Source: Acetobacteraceae bacterium
GTDB taxonomy: Bacteria > Pseudomonadota > Alphaproteobacteria > Acetobacterales > Acetobacteraceae
NCBI GenBank assembly: GCA_030041375.1
Contig: JASHOA010000014.1
Location: 62,001-126,000 of the forward strand
DNA length: 64,000 nt
Direction of reading: 5' to 3'
The notes beneath the pieces are model-generated. The model saw nothing but the letters and a program-made list of their open reading frames with translations, ran no database searches and was not told the origin of the DNA. The position numbers and the translations under genes were made by a program. Every line of letters begins with the position of its first letter. The stretch's first letter is position 1. Below, one piece after another: positions 48,359 to 58,238 of this stretch.

Positions 48359-48604
48359 GGCTCTCTTCCTCCTGCTTTTCGGTTTCTGGGTCGCAGTCGG
48401 CCCCAGGGTCGCACGATCGGTGCGTTCGCCTGCGCATCATCGGACCAACGCGGAGAAACGGCAAGATACCCCGCCCTGACGGCGGAAGATCGGACGATCC
48501 CGATCTCAGCCGATCAGAGGCCGATGCCAATCACACGCCGGAGGGACAGAGAGGAAGGCGTGGCAACAGGGTGAGAGCGAAGGCGACCGGGACGAACCGT
48601 AATA

Positions 48605-49378
48605 TCAGCTCATCCAGTTGCCGCCATCCACGTTGAGGGTCTGCGCAACCACGTATTCGGCATCGTCGGACGCCAGAAACACCGCAGCACCTGCGAGATC
48701 GCCGGGCCGGCCCATCCGGCCATAGGGTACGGCTTCCCCGACCAGGCGCTTCTTCTCGCCGATGGCACGGTTCTCGTAGCGCGCGAAGAGTGCATCGACC
48801 TCGGTCCACATCGGCGTATCGACCACGCCTGGCGCCATTCCGTTGACGCGCACGCCCTGTCGGATCAGTCCAAGGCCGGCCGATTGCGTGAGGCTGATGA
48901 CCGCCGCCTTGCTCGCGCAATAGACGCCGACCAGCGCCTCGCCGCGCCGGCCGGCCTGCGAGGCGAGATTGATGATGGCCCCGCGGCGGCGAGCGGCGAT
49001 CATCCGGCGCGCGATCGCCTGCAAGGTGAACAGAAGGCCCTTCACATTGACGGCGAAAACGCGATCGTAACTTGCTTCGGTGATTTCGAGAATCGGCGCC
49101 ATGTCGAAGATCGCGGCGTTGTTCACCAGAATATCGAGCCCACCCCGCCGTTCCGTCTCGGCGGCGAATGCCGCAATCGACTCCGCGCTGGTCACATCGA
49201 GGCGCCAGGGATGCGCCGCCGGGCCGATCGCCGCGGCGGTGGCAGAAGCGGCCTCTTCGGAGATATCGGCAATGCAGACGCGCGCCCCTTCCACGGCATA
49301 GCGCTCGGCGATCGCGCGGCCGATCCCTCCTGCCCCGCCGGTGACGGCGGCATATTTGCCCGCCAGTTTTCCGCTCAT
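48605..49378 (-). CDS. Sorbitol/polyol dehydrogenase, SDR family (SmoS/PolS-like)
   Basis: Encodes 257 residues from ATG 49378 with GGTAGGAGC upstream. The short-chain dehydrogenase has NAD-binding AAVTGGAGGIGRAIA, LDILVNNAAIF, and catalytic Ser140, Tyr153 and Lys157 (NLASQ...VYCASKAAV). The C-terminal block from PGVVDTPMWTEVD through GEKKRLVGEAVPYGRMG to NVDGGNWMS is very close to what I recall of SmoS (sorbitol dehydrogenase) of Rhodobacter. It probably oxidises a hexitol to a ketohexose. Last gene of the polyol cassette, 10 bp after the other SDR gene. Confidence 0.9.
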   Translation of the reverse strand: MSGKLAGKYAAVTGGAGGIGRAIAERYAVEGARVCIADISEEAASATAAAIGPAAHPWRLDVTSAESIAAFAAETERRGGLDILVNNAAIFDMAPILEITEASYDRVFAVNVKGLLFTLQAIARRMIAARRRGAIINLASQAGRRGEALVGVYCASKAAVISLTQSAGLGLIRQGVRVNGMAPGVVDTPMWTEVDALFARYENRAIGEKKRLVGEAVPYGRMGRPGDLAGAAVFLASDDAEYVVAQTLNVDGGNWMS

Positions 49379-49388
49379 CGCGCGGCTC

Positions 49389-50162
49389 CTACCAGCAGGT
49401 ATAGCCGCCGTCGGCGAGCACGATCGAGCCGGTCAGCAGACTTGCAGCATCCGAAGCAAGGAACAGAACCACCGAAGCGATTTCCTCCGGCTGGCCGACA
49501 CGGTGCATCGGCGTCATTTCGAGCCAGGTGCGCTTGAGTTCGGGATTCTCCAAGCCGAAGCGTGTCAGCGGCGTCTCAATATAGGTGGGCGCCACGGCGT
49601 TCACCCGCACGCCGCGCCCGGCCCACTCGGCGGCCAGCGAACGGGTGAGATGGTGCACGGCTGCCTTCGAGGCGTTGTAGTAGCTTTGCTCCTGCGGCTT
49701 GTTGACGATGAAGCCGGACATCGAACCGATATTGACGATCGCGCCGCGGCCCCGTTTCAACATCTGGCCGCCGAACGCACGCGCACACCAGAAGGTGCCG
49801 TTGAGATTGACATCGATGTGGGCAAGCCAGTGCCGGTCGGTGACGTCCTCGGCGGCGGTGGAGGCCAGCGCGATGCCGGCGTTGTTGACCAGGATGTCGA
49901 TCGCGCCGAGCCGGGAGTTGAGGGCGGCGGCAGCGGCGGTGACGGCGGCGGAATCGGTGACGTCGAGCCGGATTGCCTCGGCGGCAAAGCCGGCCGCAGA
50001 CAGGGCCCCCCTGCCCTGCTCCGCAACGGCCTCGTTGATATCCCCGATCACCACGTGCGCACCGGCCTCGGCCAGTGCGCGGGCACAGGCGAGCCCGATG
50101 CCTTGGCCGCCACCGGTGACGACCGCATGGCGACCCTTGAGATCGTATTTTTCGAGGTACAC
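49389..50162 (-). CDS. Polyol dehydrogenase, SDR family (galactitol/arabinitol dehydrogenase-like)
   Basis: Encodes 257 residues from GTG 50162 (VYLEKYDLKG), preceded by GGAAGG at good spacing. An upstream frame to 50231 would run into the ATPase gene and is rejected. NAD-binding motif AVVTGGGQGIGLA, LVNNAGIAL, and catalytic Ser149, Tyr162 and Lys166 (GSMSGFIVNKPQEQSYYNASKAAVHHL). The segment AAEWAGRGVRVNAVAPTYIETPLT and the DGGYTCW end resemble galactitol dehydrogenase of Rhodobacter sphaeroides. It would oxidise a second polyol, or a different carbon, than the SmoS-like enzyme downstream. Confidence 0.88.
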   Translation of the reverse strand: MYLEKYDLKGRHAVVTGGGQGIGLACARALAEAGAHVVIGDINEAVAEQGRGALSAAGFAAEAIRLDVTDSAAVTAAAAALNSRLGAIDILVNNAGIALASTAAEDVTDRHWLAHIDVNLNGTFWCARAFGGQMLKRGRGAIVNIGSMSGFIVNKPQEQSYYNASKAAVHHLTRSLAAEWAGRGVRVNAVAPTYIETPLTRFGLENPELKRTWLEMTPMHRVGQPEEIASVVLFLASDAASLLTGSIVLADGGYTCW

Positions 50163-50190
50163 GTGTCGTCCTTCCGGAATGTGCGCGACG

Positions 50191-51282
50191 TCAGTCTGGG
50201 GTGGCGTGAGAGATGGCATTGCCGGCGTCATCGAACAGGCTCACCCGATCCGGACGAAGCGCAATCGAGACCGCCGCACCCGGGCGGACACGGGCGAGAT
50301 CGTCGGTGCGGACAACGATGGTACCGCCGGTGGGATCCTTCACGTACAGCAAGGTCTCGGCACCGAGGTGCTCGATGACATCCACCTGCCCGCCGAGCGG
50401 GCCGGCGTCGGCCAGTACGAGATGCTCCGGGCGGATGCCGAGCGTGAGCGGAGACCCGAGGGCAACCGCACCCGCCGGCGCCGGCACCTGAAGCGTGCGG
50501 CCGCCTGCCAGTTCCAGGGCAATCCCGCCATTGGCCGGTTGCGCGGCCCGACCCTGGAAGAAGTTCATCCTGGGCGAGCCGATGAAGCCGGCAACGAAGA
50601 GATTCGCCGGCCGGCGATAGAGCTCGAGTGGTGTGCCGACCTGCTCGACATGCCCCTTGTTCAGGACCACGATCCGGTCTGCCATCGTCATTGCCTCGAC
50701 CTGATCGTGCGTCACGTAGATCATTGTCGCCGCCAGATCCTGGTGCAGCTTCACAAGCTCGGTGCGCATCTGCACGCGCAATGCGGCATCGAGATTGGAG
50801 AGCGGCTCGTCGAACAGGAAACCCTTCGGATTGCGCACGATCGCCCGGCCGATGGCGACGCGCTGGCGCTGCCCGCCCGAAAGCATGCGCGGCCGGCGCG
50901 AAAGCACCGCGTCGAGCTGCAGGATGCGCGCGGCGGCCTGCACTTTCTCCGCGATCTCCGCCTTCGCGACACCGGCCATCTTCAAAGCGAACCCCATGTT
51001 CTGCGCAACCGTCATATGCGGATAGAGCGCGTAGGACTGGAACACCATGGCCAGCCCCCGCTTGTCGGGCGGGATCGCATTGGCACGCACGCCGTCGATC
51101 ACGAGATCGCCGGACGTAATCTCCTCCAGCCCGGCGATCATGCGGAGCAGCGTCGACTTGCCGCAGCCGGAGGGGCCGACGAAAACGACGAACTCGCGAT
51201 CCTCGATGGTCAGTTCGACGGCCTTGATCGCCTCGAAGTTGGCATAGAATTTTCCGACCTGGTGAAGTTCGAGCCGGGCCAT
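50191..51282 (-). CDS. Polyol ABC importer ATPase (SmoK/MalK-like)
   Basis: Encodes 363 residues with AGGAGCG before the ATG. Walker A is GPSGCGKSTLLRM, the Q-loop is in MVFQSYALYPHMTV, the signature is RMLSGGQRQRVAIGRA, and Walker B is GFLFDEPLSNLDAALR. A C-terminal TOBE-type regulatory domain is present (GSPRMNFFQGRAA ... LGIRPEHLVLADA ... DVIEHLGAETLLYVK). This is the CUT1-class layout. It energises the two permeases encoded upstream. SDR gene follows after 28 bp. Confidence 0.94.
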   Translation of the reverse strand: MARLELHQVGKFYANFEAIKAVELTIEDREFVVFVGPSGCGKSTLLRMIAGLEEITSGDLVIDGVRANAIPPDKRGLAMVFQSYALYPHMTVAQNMGFALKMAGVAKAEIAEKVQAAARILQLDAVLSRRPRMLSGGQRQRVAIGRAIVRNPKGFLFDEPLSNLDAALRVQMRTELVKLHQDLAATMIYVTHDQVEAMTMADRIVVLNKGHVEQVGTPLELYRRPANLFVAGFIGSPRMNFFQGRAAQPANGGIALELAGGRTLQVPAPAGAVALGSPLTLGIRPEHLVLADAGPLGGQVDVIEHLGAETLLYVKDPTGGTIVVRTDDLARVRPGAAVSIALRPDRVSLFDDAGNAISHATPD

Positions 51283-51291
51283 AGAGCGCTC

Positions 51292-52110
51292 CTACTTGAC
51301 GGCGCCCGCGGTGAGGCCGCGCACCAGGCGGCGCTGGGCAAGGCTGCCGAAGATGAGGATGGGGGCGACCGCCAGCACCGAGGCGGCCGAGAGCTTCGCC
51401 CAGAACAGGCCTTCCGGGGCCGAATAGCGCGCGATGTAAGCGGCCAGCGTGCCGGCGTGCGAGGCGGTGAGGTTGATGCTCCAGAAGGCCTCGTTCCAGG
51501 AGAGGATGATGGCGAGAAGGGCCGCCGAGGCAATGCCGGGCGAAGCGAGCGGCAGCAGGAGATAGATCATCTGCCGGCGCGGACCGGCGCCGTCCATGTG
51601 CGCCGCCTCGAGAATATCTTTGGGAATATCCCGGAAGAAAGAAAAGAGCATCCACACCACGATCGGCAGATTCATCAGCATATCGACGATCACGAGGGCC
51701 GTGCGGGTATCCAGGAGGCCGGTATCGCGGCAGATGATGTAGATCGGAACGAGCACACCGACCGGCGGCAGCATCTTCGTCGAAAGCATCCAGACCAGCA
51801 TGTCCTGGGTGCGCTTGCCGGGCTGGAAGGCCATGGAATAGGCGGCCGGAAAGGCGATGGCAATGGCGAGAGCGGTCGAGACCAGGCTGATGATGATGCT
51901 GTTCTCGGCGAAGAGGATATAGCCCGATTGCGACAGCGCCGCGGCGAAGCTTTCCAAAACCGGGCGGAAGATGATGAGCGGCGGGTTGGCGATCGCCTGC
52001 GCCTCGGTCTTGAATGACGTGATCAGCATCCAGAGGATTGGGAAGAACATCAGGAACGCGACGACCCAGGCGATGATCGAACCGGGCAGAGATGCTCGCT
52101 GTTCGCGCAT
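51292..52110 (-). CDS. Polyol ABC importer permease (SmoG-like)
   Basis: Encodes 272 residues from ATG 52110. The MalG-type permease has six hydrophobic spans and the EAA coupling loop EAAHMDGAGPRRQMIYLLLPLASPGI. The N-terminal LMFFPILWMLITSFKTEAQAIANPP is characteristic of CUT1 second permeases. An open frame further upstream would overlap the first permease gene extensively and is rejected. The spacing to the first permease gene is 5 bp and to the ATPase gene 9 bp. Confidence 0.93.
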   Translation of the reverse strand: MREQRASLPGSIIAWVVAFLMFFPILWMLITSFKTEAQAIANPPLIIFRPVLESFAAALSQSGYILFAENSIIISLVSTALAIAIAFPAAYSMAFQPGKRTQDMLVWMLSTKMLPPVGVLVPIYIICRDTGLLDTRTALVIVDMLMNLPIVVWMLFSFFRDIPKDILEAAHMDGAGPRRQMIYLLLPLASPGIASAALLAIILSWNEAFWSINLTASHAGTLAAYIARYSAPEGLFWAKLSAASVLAVAPILIFGSLAQRRLVRGLTAGAVK

Positions 52111-52115
52111 CCGCG

Positions 52116-53036
52116 TTACGACTCCAGGTTGCGCGCAACCGCACGCATGAGAAAGAAGGCGACGATATTGGCAAGGATGATGGCCAGCACGCCGGCAGCC
52201 GAGGCGCTGCCGATGTCGAAGTCGAGCAGGGCGCGGATATAGATGAGATAGGTCAGCGTCGTCGTGGCCTCCCCCGGGCCGCCGGCGGTGGTGGTGAGGA
52301 TCTCGGCAAAGATCGAAAGCAGGAAGATCGATTCCATCATGATGGTGATGGCGATCGGCCGCGCGAGATGGGGAAGGACGATGTAGATGACACGGTTGAC
52401 GGACTTGGCGCCATCCATGCGCGCCGCTTCGAGCTGTTCGGGATCGAGCGACTGCAGCGCGGTGAGCAGGATCAGGGTGGCGAAGGGAGCCCATTCCCAG
52501 GCGACGATGACGATCAGCGCGATCATCGGGAAGTGAGTGAACCAGGCTACGGCCGGCAATCCGACCAGCTTGAGCAGCCACCCGATGAGGCCATAGAGAG
52601 GATCGAAGAGAAGATTCTTCCAAATCAGCGCGGCGACGGGCGGCAGCACGAAGAAGGGTGCGATCACCATCAGGCGGGCGACGGCACGGCCCTTGAAGTT
52701 CTGATTGAGAAGGAGGGCAAAGAGAACGCCGAGGACGATGGTCGCCACCAGCACGGAAACGACCAGGATGATGGTATTGACAATCGCGGTCCAGAACGAG
52801 GACTCGGAAAGAAGATAGGCGTAACTGCGAAAGCCGACGAAGCCGCGCCGCTCCGGATAGAGAAGATTATAGCGCTGGAACGAATAGACCAGCGTCATGA
52901 TCAGCGGCACGAAGGCCCAGAGCGCCAGCACGGCGACCGCCGGTGACAGCAGAAGCCAGGCAACGCGTCGCCGGACATGCGAAAGCGAATCGGCCGCTCC
53001 GCCCGCCCGGGTGATCGTTGTCGCGGTGGCGCTCAT
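52116..53036 (-). CDS. Polyol ABC importer permease (SmoF-like)
   Basis: Encodes 306 residues with GGGGGAG before the ATG. MalF-type permease of the CUT1 class, with first span WLLLSPAVAVLALWAFVPLIMTLVYSF and the coupling loop EAARMDGAKSVNRVIYIVLPHLARPI. The segment YNLLYPERRGFVGFRSYAYLL is typical of mannitol/sorbitol permeases in this class. It forms the membrane pore with the next gene product. Confidence 0.93.
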   Translation of the reverse strand: MSATATTITRAGGAADSLSHVRRRVAWLLLSPAVAVLALWAFVPLIMTLVYSFQRYNLLYPERRGFVGFRSYAYLLSESSFWTAIVNTIILVVSVLVATIVLGVLFALLLNQNFKGRAVARLMVIAPFFVLPPVAALIWKNLLFDPLYGLIGWLLKLVGLPAVAWFTHFPMIALIVIVAWEWAPFATLILLTALQSLDPEQLEAARMDGAKSVNRVIYIVLPHLARPIAITIMMESIFLLSIFAEILTTTAGGPGEATTTLTYLIYIRALLDFDIGSASAAGVLAIILANIVAFFLMRAVARNLES

Positions 53037-53097
53037 CGCTCTCCCCCTGCCGCCCGGCGCCGCGAGGCAACCCTCGCAGCGCCGGGACGGCGCGACC

Positions 53098-54423
53098 CTA
53101 TTGCAGGTAGCCCGCCTCGGTCATCGCCCGCTTCGTCGAGGCCTCAGCCTTGGCCAGCGCCTGCGCCACGGTGGTCTGGCCGGCGAGCGCAGCGGCGATA
53201 TCCTGGCCAACCGTGGTGCCGATCCCCTGGAATTCCGGAATTCCGACGAACTGCACGCCGGTATACGGCACCGGGTTGAGGGTCGGGTGCTCAGGGTCGG
53301 CGGAGAGAATCATCTGCTGCACCAGCGGCGCAAACGGTGCCGCCTTCAGGTAGTCGGGATTCTTGTAGGTGGACTGGCGCGTTCCGGGCGGCACGGCAAC
53401 CCAGCCGTCGGTCTTGCCCACAAGCTCGATGTACGACTGCGACGTGGACCAGGTGAGGAACTTCTGCGCGTCGGCAAGCTGGTGCGTGGTCTTCGGAATG
53501 CCGAGCGCCCAGGACCAGAGCCAGTGCGCGCCATGCGGCGTCACCGCGGTCGGCGCCGGTGCCACCGCAACATCAGCCGCGACCTTCGACTTCGTGGGAT
53601 CGTAGAGAACGCCGGCGGCAACCGTGGCATCGATCCACATCCCGCACTTGCCCGTTGAGAAAAGGGCCAGGTTCTCGGTGAAGCCGTTCGAGGTCGCGTT
53701 TGGCGGCCCATCCTTCTTCATCAGGTCGACATAGAAATTGATCGCCTTCTCCCAGGCCGGGCTCGTGAGCTGCGGTTCCCACTTCATGTTGAACCATTCC
53801 CCGCCGAACGTGTTCACGAGAGTGGTCAGAAAGGCCATGTTCTCGCCCCAGCCGGGCAGGCCGCGGAGGCATATTCCGTACACGCCCTTGGCGGGATCGT
53901 TGAGCTTGTCGGCGAACTTCGCGATCTGGTCATAGGTCGGCTGGGCCGGCATGGTGAGGCCCGCGGCCTGGAACAGGTCCTTGCGGTAATAGGTCATCGA
54001 ACTTTCGGCGTAGAACGGCACCGCGTAGAGCGTGCCCTTGTAGGAAAGCCCGGCGCGCACCGAGGGAAAGATGTCGTTCAGGTCGTAAGCGGGGCCGAGA
54101 TCGCCGATCGGCGCGAGCCAGCTGTTCTTGCCCCACTGCGGCACTTCGAACGTGCCGATCGTGACGATATCGAAAGTGCCCGACTTGGTTGCAATGTCGG
54201 TGGTGACACGCTGGCGCAGCGTATTCTCCGGCAGCACCACCCAGTTCAGGTTGATGCCGGTCTCCTTCGTGAACTCCGGCGAGAGCTTCTGCATGATCAG
54301 CATGTCGGGATTGTTCACGGTGGCGATCGTCAAGGTGGCGGCGCCGGCAGCGAGCGGCGTGAGAGAAAGGCCGGCAATGAGCGCCGCGGCAAGCGGCAGC
54401 GAGGCTGGGGTTGGTCGTTGCAT
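53098..54423 (-). CDS. Polyol-binding protein of the ABC importer (SmoE-like)
   Basis: Encodes 441 residues from ATG 54423 with GGAAGGATC upstream. Signal peptide LPLAAALIAGLSLTPLAAGA, then a large type II (MalE-like) binding fold: TLTIATVNNPDMLIMQKLSPEFTKETGINLNWVVLPENTLRQRVTTDI. The phrases DIVTIGTFEVPQWGKNSWLAPI and FSTGKCGMWIDATVAAG are typical of SmoE/mannitol-binding proteins. A signal-like frame further upstream to 54543 is not needed. It begins the transport part of the cassette, 213 bp downstream of the FGGY kinase gene. Confidence 0.93.
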   Translation of the reverse strand: MQRPTPASLPLAAALIAGLSLTPLAAGAATLTIATVNNPDMLIMQKLSPEFTKETGINLNWVVLPENTLRQRVTTDIATKSGTFDIVTIGTFEVPQWGKNSWLAPIGDLGPAYDLNDIFPSVRAGLSYKGTLYAVPFYAESSMTYYRKDLFQAAGLTMPAQPTYDQIAKFADKLNDPAKGVYGICLRGLPGWGENMAFLTTLVNTFGGEWFNMKWEPQLTSPAWEKAINFYVDLMKKDGPPNATSNGFTENLALFSTGKCGMWIDATVAAGVLYDPTKSKVAADVAVAPAPTAVTPHGAHWLWSWALGIPKTTHQLADAQKFLTWSTSQSYIELVGKTDGWVAVPPGTRQSTYKNPDYLKAAPFAPLVQQMILSADPEHPTLNPVPYTGVQFVGIPEFQGIGTTVGQDIAAALAGQTTVAQALAKAEASTKRAMTEAGYLQ

Positions 54424-54636
54424 CGGGGCTGATCCTTCCGTGGTTGGAGGCGAGGCCGACATACAAGACGAGGAACCGCTGTCGCGGCTCGGGGGCCGAC
54501 GCTGACGGAAGGCAGGTGAATGGCCGGATGCGGCGGGCTGCATCCTGGGTCTCCTCCGGGGTGTCGGCGGGCTGGCGCCCTGTCTTGCTTATGCTTCGAA
54601 GCTAAGTCCCTTTCATTCGGAAAGTCAACCGCGATT

Positions 54637-56331
54637 TCATACCCCCGTCACAAGCGCCTGAACGGCCCCCTCCATGAGCCCGCGATACGCCACCTGATCC
54701 GCGTAAAGACGCTGGAAAACCGCGTATTTGGCCGCGTGATAGCGGGCCGCCGCCCCGCCTTCCGGCCGTATCACCCGCCCGATCCGGCTCATCCCCGCCA
54801 TCGCCGCAGGAATGTCGGGGTAGGCGCGGCCGGCCACGGCACCGAGGATGGCACTGCCCAAAAGGACCGCCTCTGGCTCGCGCGCGAGTGCGATCGGAAC
54901 GCCGAGCGCGTCCGCGTGGGCGCGCAGGAATACCGGGTTGCGGGTTCCCCCGCCGGTGGCGAGCACGAAATCGATGGTATAGCCCGCTTCGCGCAGCGTC
55001 TCGACGATATGACGCGTGCCATAAGCGATCGCCTGGATGGTCGCGAGATAAAGCCGCGCGAGTTCTTCCGCATCGGCGGCGAGCGTGAGGCCGGAGATCA
55101 TGCCGCGCAGAGTTGGGTCTGCCCGCGGCGAACGGTTGCCGTGAAAATCCGGGAAAAGATGGAGATCGCGGGTCAGCATCGCCGGATCGCCGCCACCGGC
55201 CATTGCTTCGAGCTTCTCGTTCAGCAGTTCGTATATCGTGCGCCCGGCCGCCCGAGCCTGCCCGGCAAGCGCGGGATAGGCGGCGTGGGTCGTCACCACG
55301 TGATCGACCAGCGCGCCGGTCGCCGACTGCCCGCCCTCGTGGAGCCAGAGCCCGGGCAGCATGGCCCCGAAATAGGGCCCCCAGACGCCCGCCACGAACC
55401 GGGGTTCGGCGGAGACAGCCATGTGGCAGCTCGAGGTGCCGCCGATCAGGGCGAGGCGGCGGAACATCTCGCCTTCCGCCGGAGCACGCTCCTCGAGCGC
55501 CGCCCCGATGAGGCCGATCCCGCCCGCATGCGCGTCGATCGCCGACGTGCCGACCGGGGTCCCCGGAGCCAGCCCAAACTCGGCGGCGGCAGCCGGGGAA
55601 AGGCCGCCACCGACCGGCGCCGCCGGCGGAAGAATGTCCGTCCCGATCCTTCGGAATCCCTCCTCCGCCAGCACCCCGAGACCGATCGCACGGAAATAGC
55701 TTTCGTCCCAACGCCCTTCATGGCCGAGATAGGTCCACTTGCAGACCAGCGAGCAGAGCGAGCGCGACGCCTGACCGCTCGCGCGCCAGGTCAGAAAATC
55801 CGGCAGATCGAAGAAATGCTGCGCGCGGCTGAATGTTTCCGGACGGTACCGTTTCAGCCACAGCAGTTTCGGCGTCTGCATCTCCGGCGAGATGCGCCCG
55901 CCGACATAGCGCAGGAGAGGATGCCCGCGATCGTTGATCTCCTTGGCCTCCGCGATGGCGCGATGGTCCATCCAGACAATCACGTCCTGAACCGGGCTGC
56001 TCCGCCCGCCCGGAGCATCCGCCCCGACCGAGAGCGGCGCGCCTTGGGCTCCGAGCACGACCAGCGAGCAGGTCGCATCGAACCCGGTTCCGCGCACCCG
56101 GACAGGGCCGGCAAGCCGGCGAGCCTCCCCGAGGGCCGCGACCACAGCCGCCACGACAGCGTCCCAGATATCGCTCGAGGATTGCTGCACATGATCGGCT
56201 CCGGTCCGCCAGAGTGCGATCGGATGCTCGCCTTTGCCGAGGCAGCTCCCCGAGAGTGTGAAGACGCCGGCCCGCGCGCTCCCCGTGCCGACATCGACCC
56301 CGATCACCGCATCGGGCACTCCTCCGGCCAT
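54637..56331 (-). CDS. FGGY-family carbohydrate kinase (pentulokinase type)
   Basis: Encodes 564 residues from ATG 56331, GAGG about 9 bases upstream. Sugar kinase/actin fold: phosphate-1 loop [40 protein letters not shown], and [14 protein letters not shown]. The adenosine-binding motif is [15 protein letters not shown]. Length and the motifs DATCSLV and WMDHRA are shared with D-ribulokinase/ribulokinase-type members of the FGGY family. It would phosphorylate a ketose formed by the SDR enzymes. It follows the PfkB gene after 10 bp. Confidence 0.92.
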   Translation of the reverse strand: MAGGVPDAVIGVDVGTGSARAGVFTLSGSCLGKGEHPIALWRTGADHVQQSSSDIWDAVVAAVVAALGEARRLAGPVRVRGTGFDATCSLVVLGAQGAPLSVGADAPGGRSSPVQDVIVWMDHRAIAEAKEINDRGHPLLRYVGGRISPEMQTPKLLWLKRYRPETFSRAQHFFDLPDFLTWRASGQASRSLCSLVCKWTYLGHEGRWDESYFRAIGLGVLAEEGFRRIGTDILPPAAPVGGGLSPAAAAEFGLAPGTPVGTSAIDAHAGGIGLIGAALEERAPAEGEMFRRLALIGGTSSCHMAVSAEPRFVAGVWGPYFGAMLPGLWLHEGGQSATGALVDHVVTTHAAYPALAGQARAAGRTIYELLNEKLEAMAGGGDPAMLTRDLHLFPDFHGNRSPRADPTLRGMISGLTLAADAEELARLYLATIQAIAYGTRHIVETLREAGYTIDFVLATGGGTRNPVFLRAHADALGVPIALAREPEAVLLGSAILGAVAGRAYPDIPAAMAGMSRIGRVIRPEGGAAARYHAAKYAVFQRLYADQVAYRGLMEGAVQALVTGV

Positions 56332-56341
56332 CGCCGGGACC

Positions 56342-57301
56342 TCAACCCCCGCCCGCCATCAGCGCGCGCATCTCCTCCAGCGTGGAAATGCCCTCCATGC
56401 CGCCCTGGCGGCTGACCGCCAGCGCGCCCGCGGCGTTGGCGTAACCAAGGCAATCTTCGATCGGGAGACCTTGCCTCAGGCACGTAACGAAGGTCGCACC
56501 GAAACAGTCGCCCGCGCCGGTCGGATCGGCCTCGACGACCTTGTAGCCCGGACGGTCGATCGCACGCGTGCGGTCATGATAGCTGGCGCCGCGCTCGGCC
56601 CGCTTGATGACAATGCAGCCGACGCCAAGATCGAGCAGTTCGGCAATCGCCGCCGGCTCGGATTTCGCTTCGGTCGGAATCGTCAGCTCCGGCCCGCTGG
56701 GGAGAAAGATATCGCAGTATTGCAGCATCAGCTCGAGGCCCGCCCGCATTTCGGCAATATCCATCATCTCTTTGCGGATATTCGGATCGAACGAGACGGT
56801 TGCGCCGTTCGCCTTGACGATCGCAATCGATTTGCGGACCTCGTCGATGAGATGGAAGGAAAAAAGAGAGGACCCCATGATATGCAGATGCGCACATCCC
56901 GCCAGCAACGCGCGCGCCGGCTGGTCGAGCTCGATCTGGCCGGAGGCGCTGCGCTTGAGATTGAACAGGAAGTCCCGCTCGCCATCCTCGCGATAGCGCA
57001 CGAAGGCGCTCGCCGTGACATGATCCTCGTGCACGCGGACGGCGCTGACGTCCACCCCGTAGCCCTTCAGGCGCTCGATGTTGAGCCAGCCGAAATCGTC
57101 ATCGCCGATGCAACTGATGATCGCCGCCTCGTGCCCGAGGCGCGCCACCTGGGAAATGAAGATCGCCGGCGCTCCGCCGGGAAACGGGCCCCGGAGGTTG
57201 AGCGGCTCGCGGAAGCCGCGGCCGCGCTCGAGCGCCATGATGTCCACCAGAATCTCACCGATGGTGACGATCTTGCCAGGCTTGGTCGGTGGGAGTGCCA
57301 T
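56342..57301 (-). CDS. PfkB-family sugar kinase
   Basis: Encodes 319 residues from ATG 57301. Ribokinase-fold motifs: [44 protein letters not shown], and the C-terminal [17 protein letters not shown], which carries the catalytic Asp and anion hole. The N-terminus matches tagatose/fructose kinases found in polyol clusters of alphaproteobacteria, but substrate cannot be read from sequence. The first 47 bases overlap the end of the regulator gene. No later start codon would keep the GEILVD strand, so the overlap appears real. Confidence 0.92.
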   Translation of the reverse strand: MALPPTKPGKIVTIGEILVDIMALERGRGFREPLNLRGPFPGGAPAIFISQVARLGHEAAIISCIGDDDFGWLNIERLKGYGVDVSAVRVHEDHVTASAFVRYREDGERDFLFNLKRSASGQIELDQPARALLAGCAHLHIMGSSLFSFHLIDEVRKSIAIVKANGATVSFDPNIRKEMMDIAEMRAGLELMLQYCDIFLPSGPELTIPTEAKSEPAAIAELLDLGVGCIVIKRAERGASYHDRTRAIDRPGYKVVEADPTGAGDCFGATFVTCLRQGLPIEDCLGYANAAGALAVSRQGGMEGISTLEEMRALMAGGG

Positions 57302-58184
57302 GCGCGTTCTCCGTCAGCGAGAAATGCGCCGCGGTGCCGGGCTCATCGACCAGCGGCACGAAGCCGCCGGAAGCCAGGACCTCCCGTGCGCGGGCCGTGG
57401 GCGGGCTTGGAAAGATCGCGTCCGTCACGAAGGAAAGAGGAATTTCGGAAAGCCGCCGCTCGAGCGAGAGCGCGGGGCGCTCGATCAGCACGATGCGGCG
57501 CGTGGCGCGCCGGCAGGCCGCCAGGCAAAATCGCTCTTGCACCTTGGAGCCGAGCAGGAGACCAGCCTCCGCCCCCAGCATGTCGGCCTGCATCAGGACG
57601 TGCGTGATCGGATAGTGCTCGAGCGCCCGTTCCGCCTGCGAACCCTCGAGCGAGGAGCCGTCGGAGCCGATCTCGCCACCGATCAGCCGCACCCGCGCAT
57701 CCAGGAGAGAACGCACCAGCGGCACCGCGTCCAGCACCGCCAGGATGAGCGTGAGGCCCTGGATTTCGGCCAGGAGCGGGATGATCTGCAGCGGCAGGTC
57801 CCCATGGCCGATCAACAGCGTGTGGTCCGCCTCGATGATCCGGCTGGCCAGCCTCAGCATCGGCAGGGCCAGCGTCCTGCCCAGCGGTTCGCCGGGCGGA
57901 CGCTCTCGAGGAGAGGGCGTCTTGGCGGCCACCGCCTTGCCGAAGCTGCGCAGCAACAGCCCCTGCTCTTCGAGATAATTGAGATCGGAGCGGATCGTGA
58001 CGGTGGAGACGGCGAGCGCCGCGCTCAGCTCGTCCACCCGCATCTGGCCGTGCTGGCGGATCCAGTCGGCGATCTTCAGCCGGCGCTGCAGCACGGCGCT
58101 TCTGGAAAGGTTGGACACAACGCGGCCCGGCTCGACGCTTCCATCCCTCAGATGGCTTTTAGAATGAAAGGCAAAGGCTTTCAA
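57255..58184 (-). CDS. DeoR-family transcriptional regulator of the polyol cassette
   Basis: Encodes up to 309 residues from a TTG at 58184. A GTG at 58118 (VSNLSRSAVLQRRL) fits the usual family start better, so the true N-terminus is uncertain. The helix-turn-helix is QMRVDELSAALAVSTVTIRSDLNYLEEQGLLLRSFGKAVA, and the rest is the DeoR sugar-phosphate sensor domain (LIGHGDLPLQIIPLLAE, GSSLEGSQAERALEHYPITHV). The DNA-binding helix reads VSTVTIRSDL, typical of DeoR/GlpR. It heads the minus-strand cassette and overlaps the PfkB gene, so it most likely controls the operon in response to a phosphorylated intermediate. Confidence 0.9.
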   Translation of the reverse strand: MKAFAFHSKSHLRDGSVEPGRVVSNLSRSAVLQRRLKIADWIRQHGQMRVDELSAALAVSTVTIRSDLNYLEEQGLLLRSFGKAVAAKTPSPRERPPGEPLGRTLALPMLRLASRIIEADHTLLIGHGDLPLQIIPLLAEIQGLTLILAVLDAVPLVRSLLDARVRLIGGEIGSDGSSLEGSQAERALEHYPITHVLMQADMLGAEAGLLLGSKVQERFCLAACRRATRRIVLIERPALSLERRLSEIPLSFVTDAIFPSPPTARAREVLASGGFVPLVDEPGTAAHFSLTENAHGTPTDQAWQDRHHR

Positions 58185-58238
58185 GATGAAGATACCCGGA
58201 GCCTTCTATCGCCGGGACAGAATCGCTAGGATGCCGCC

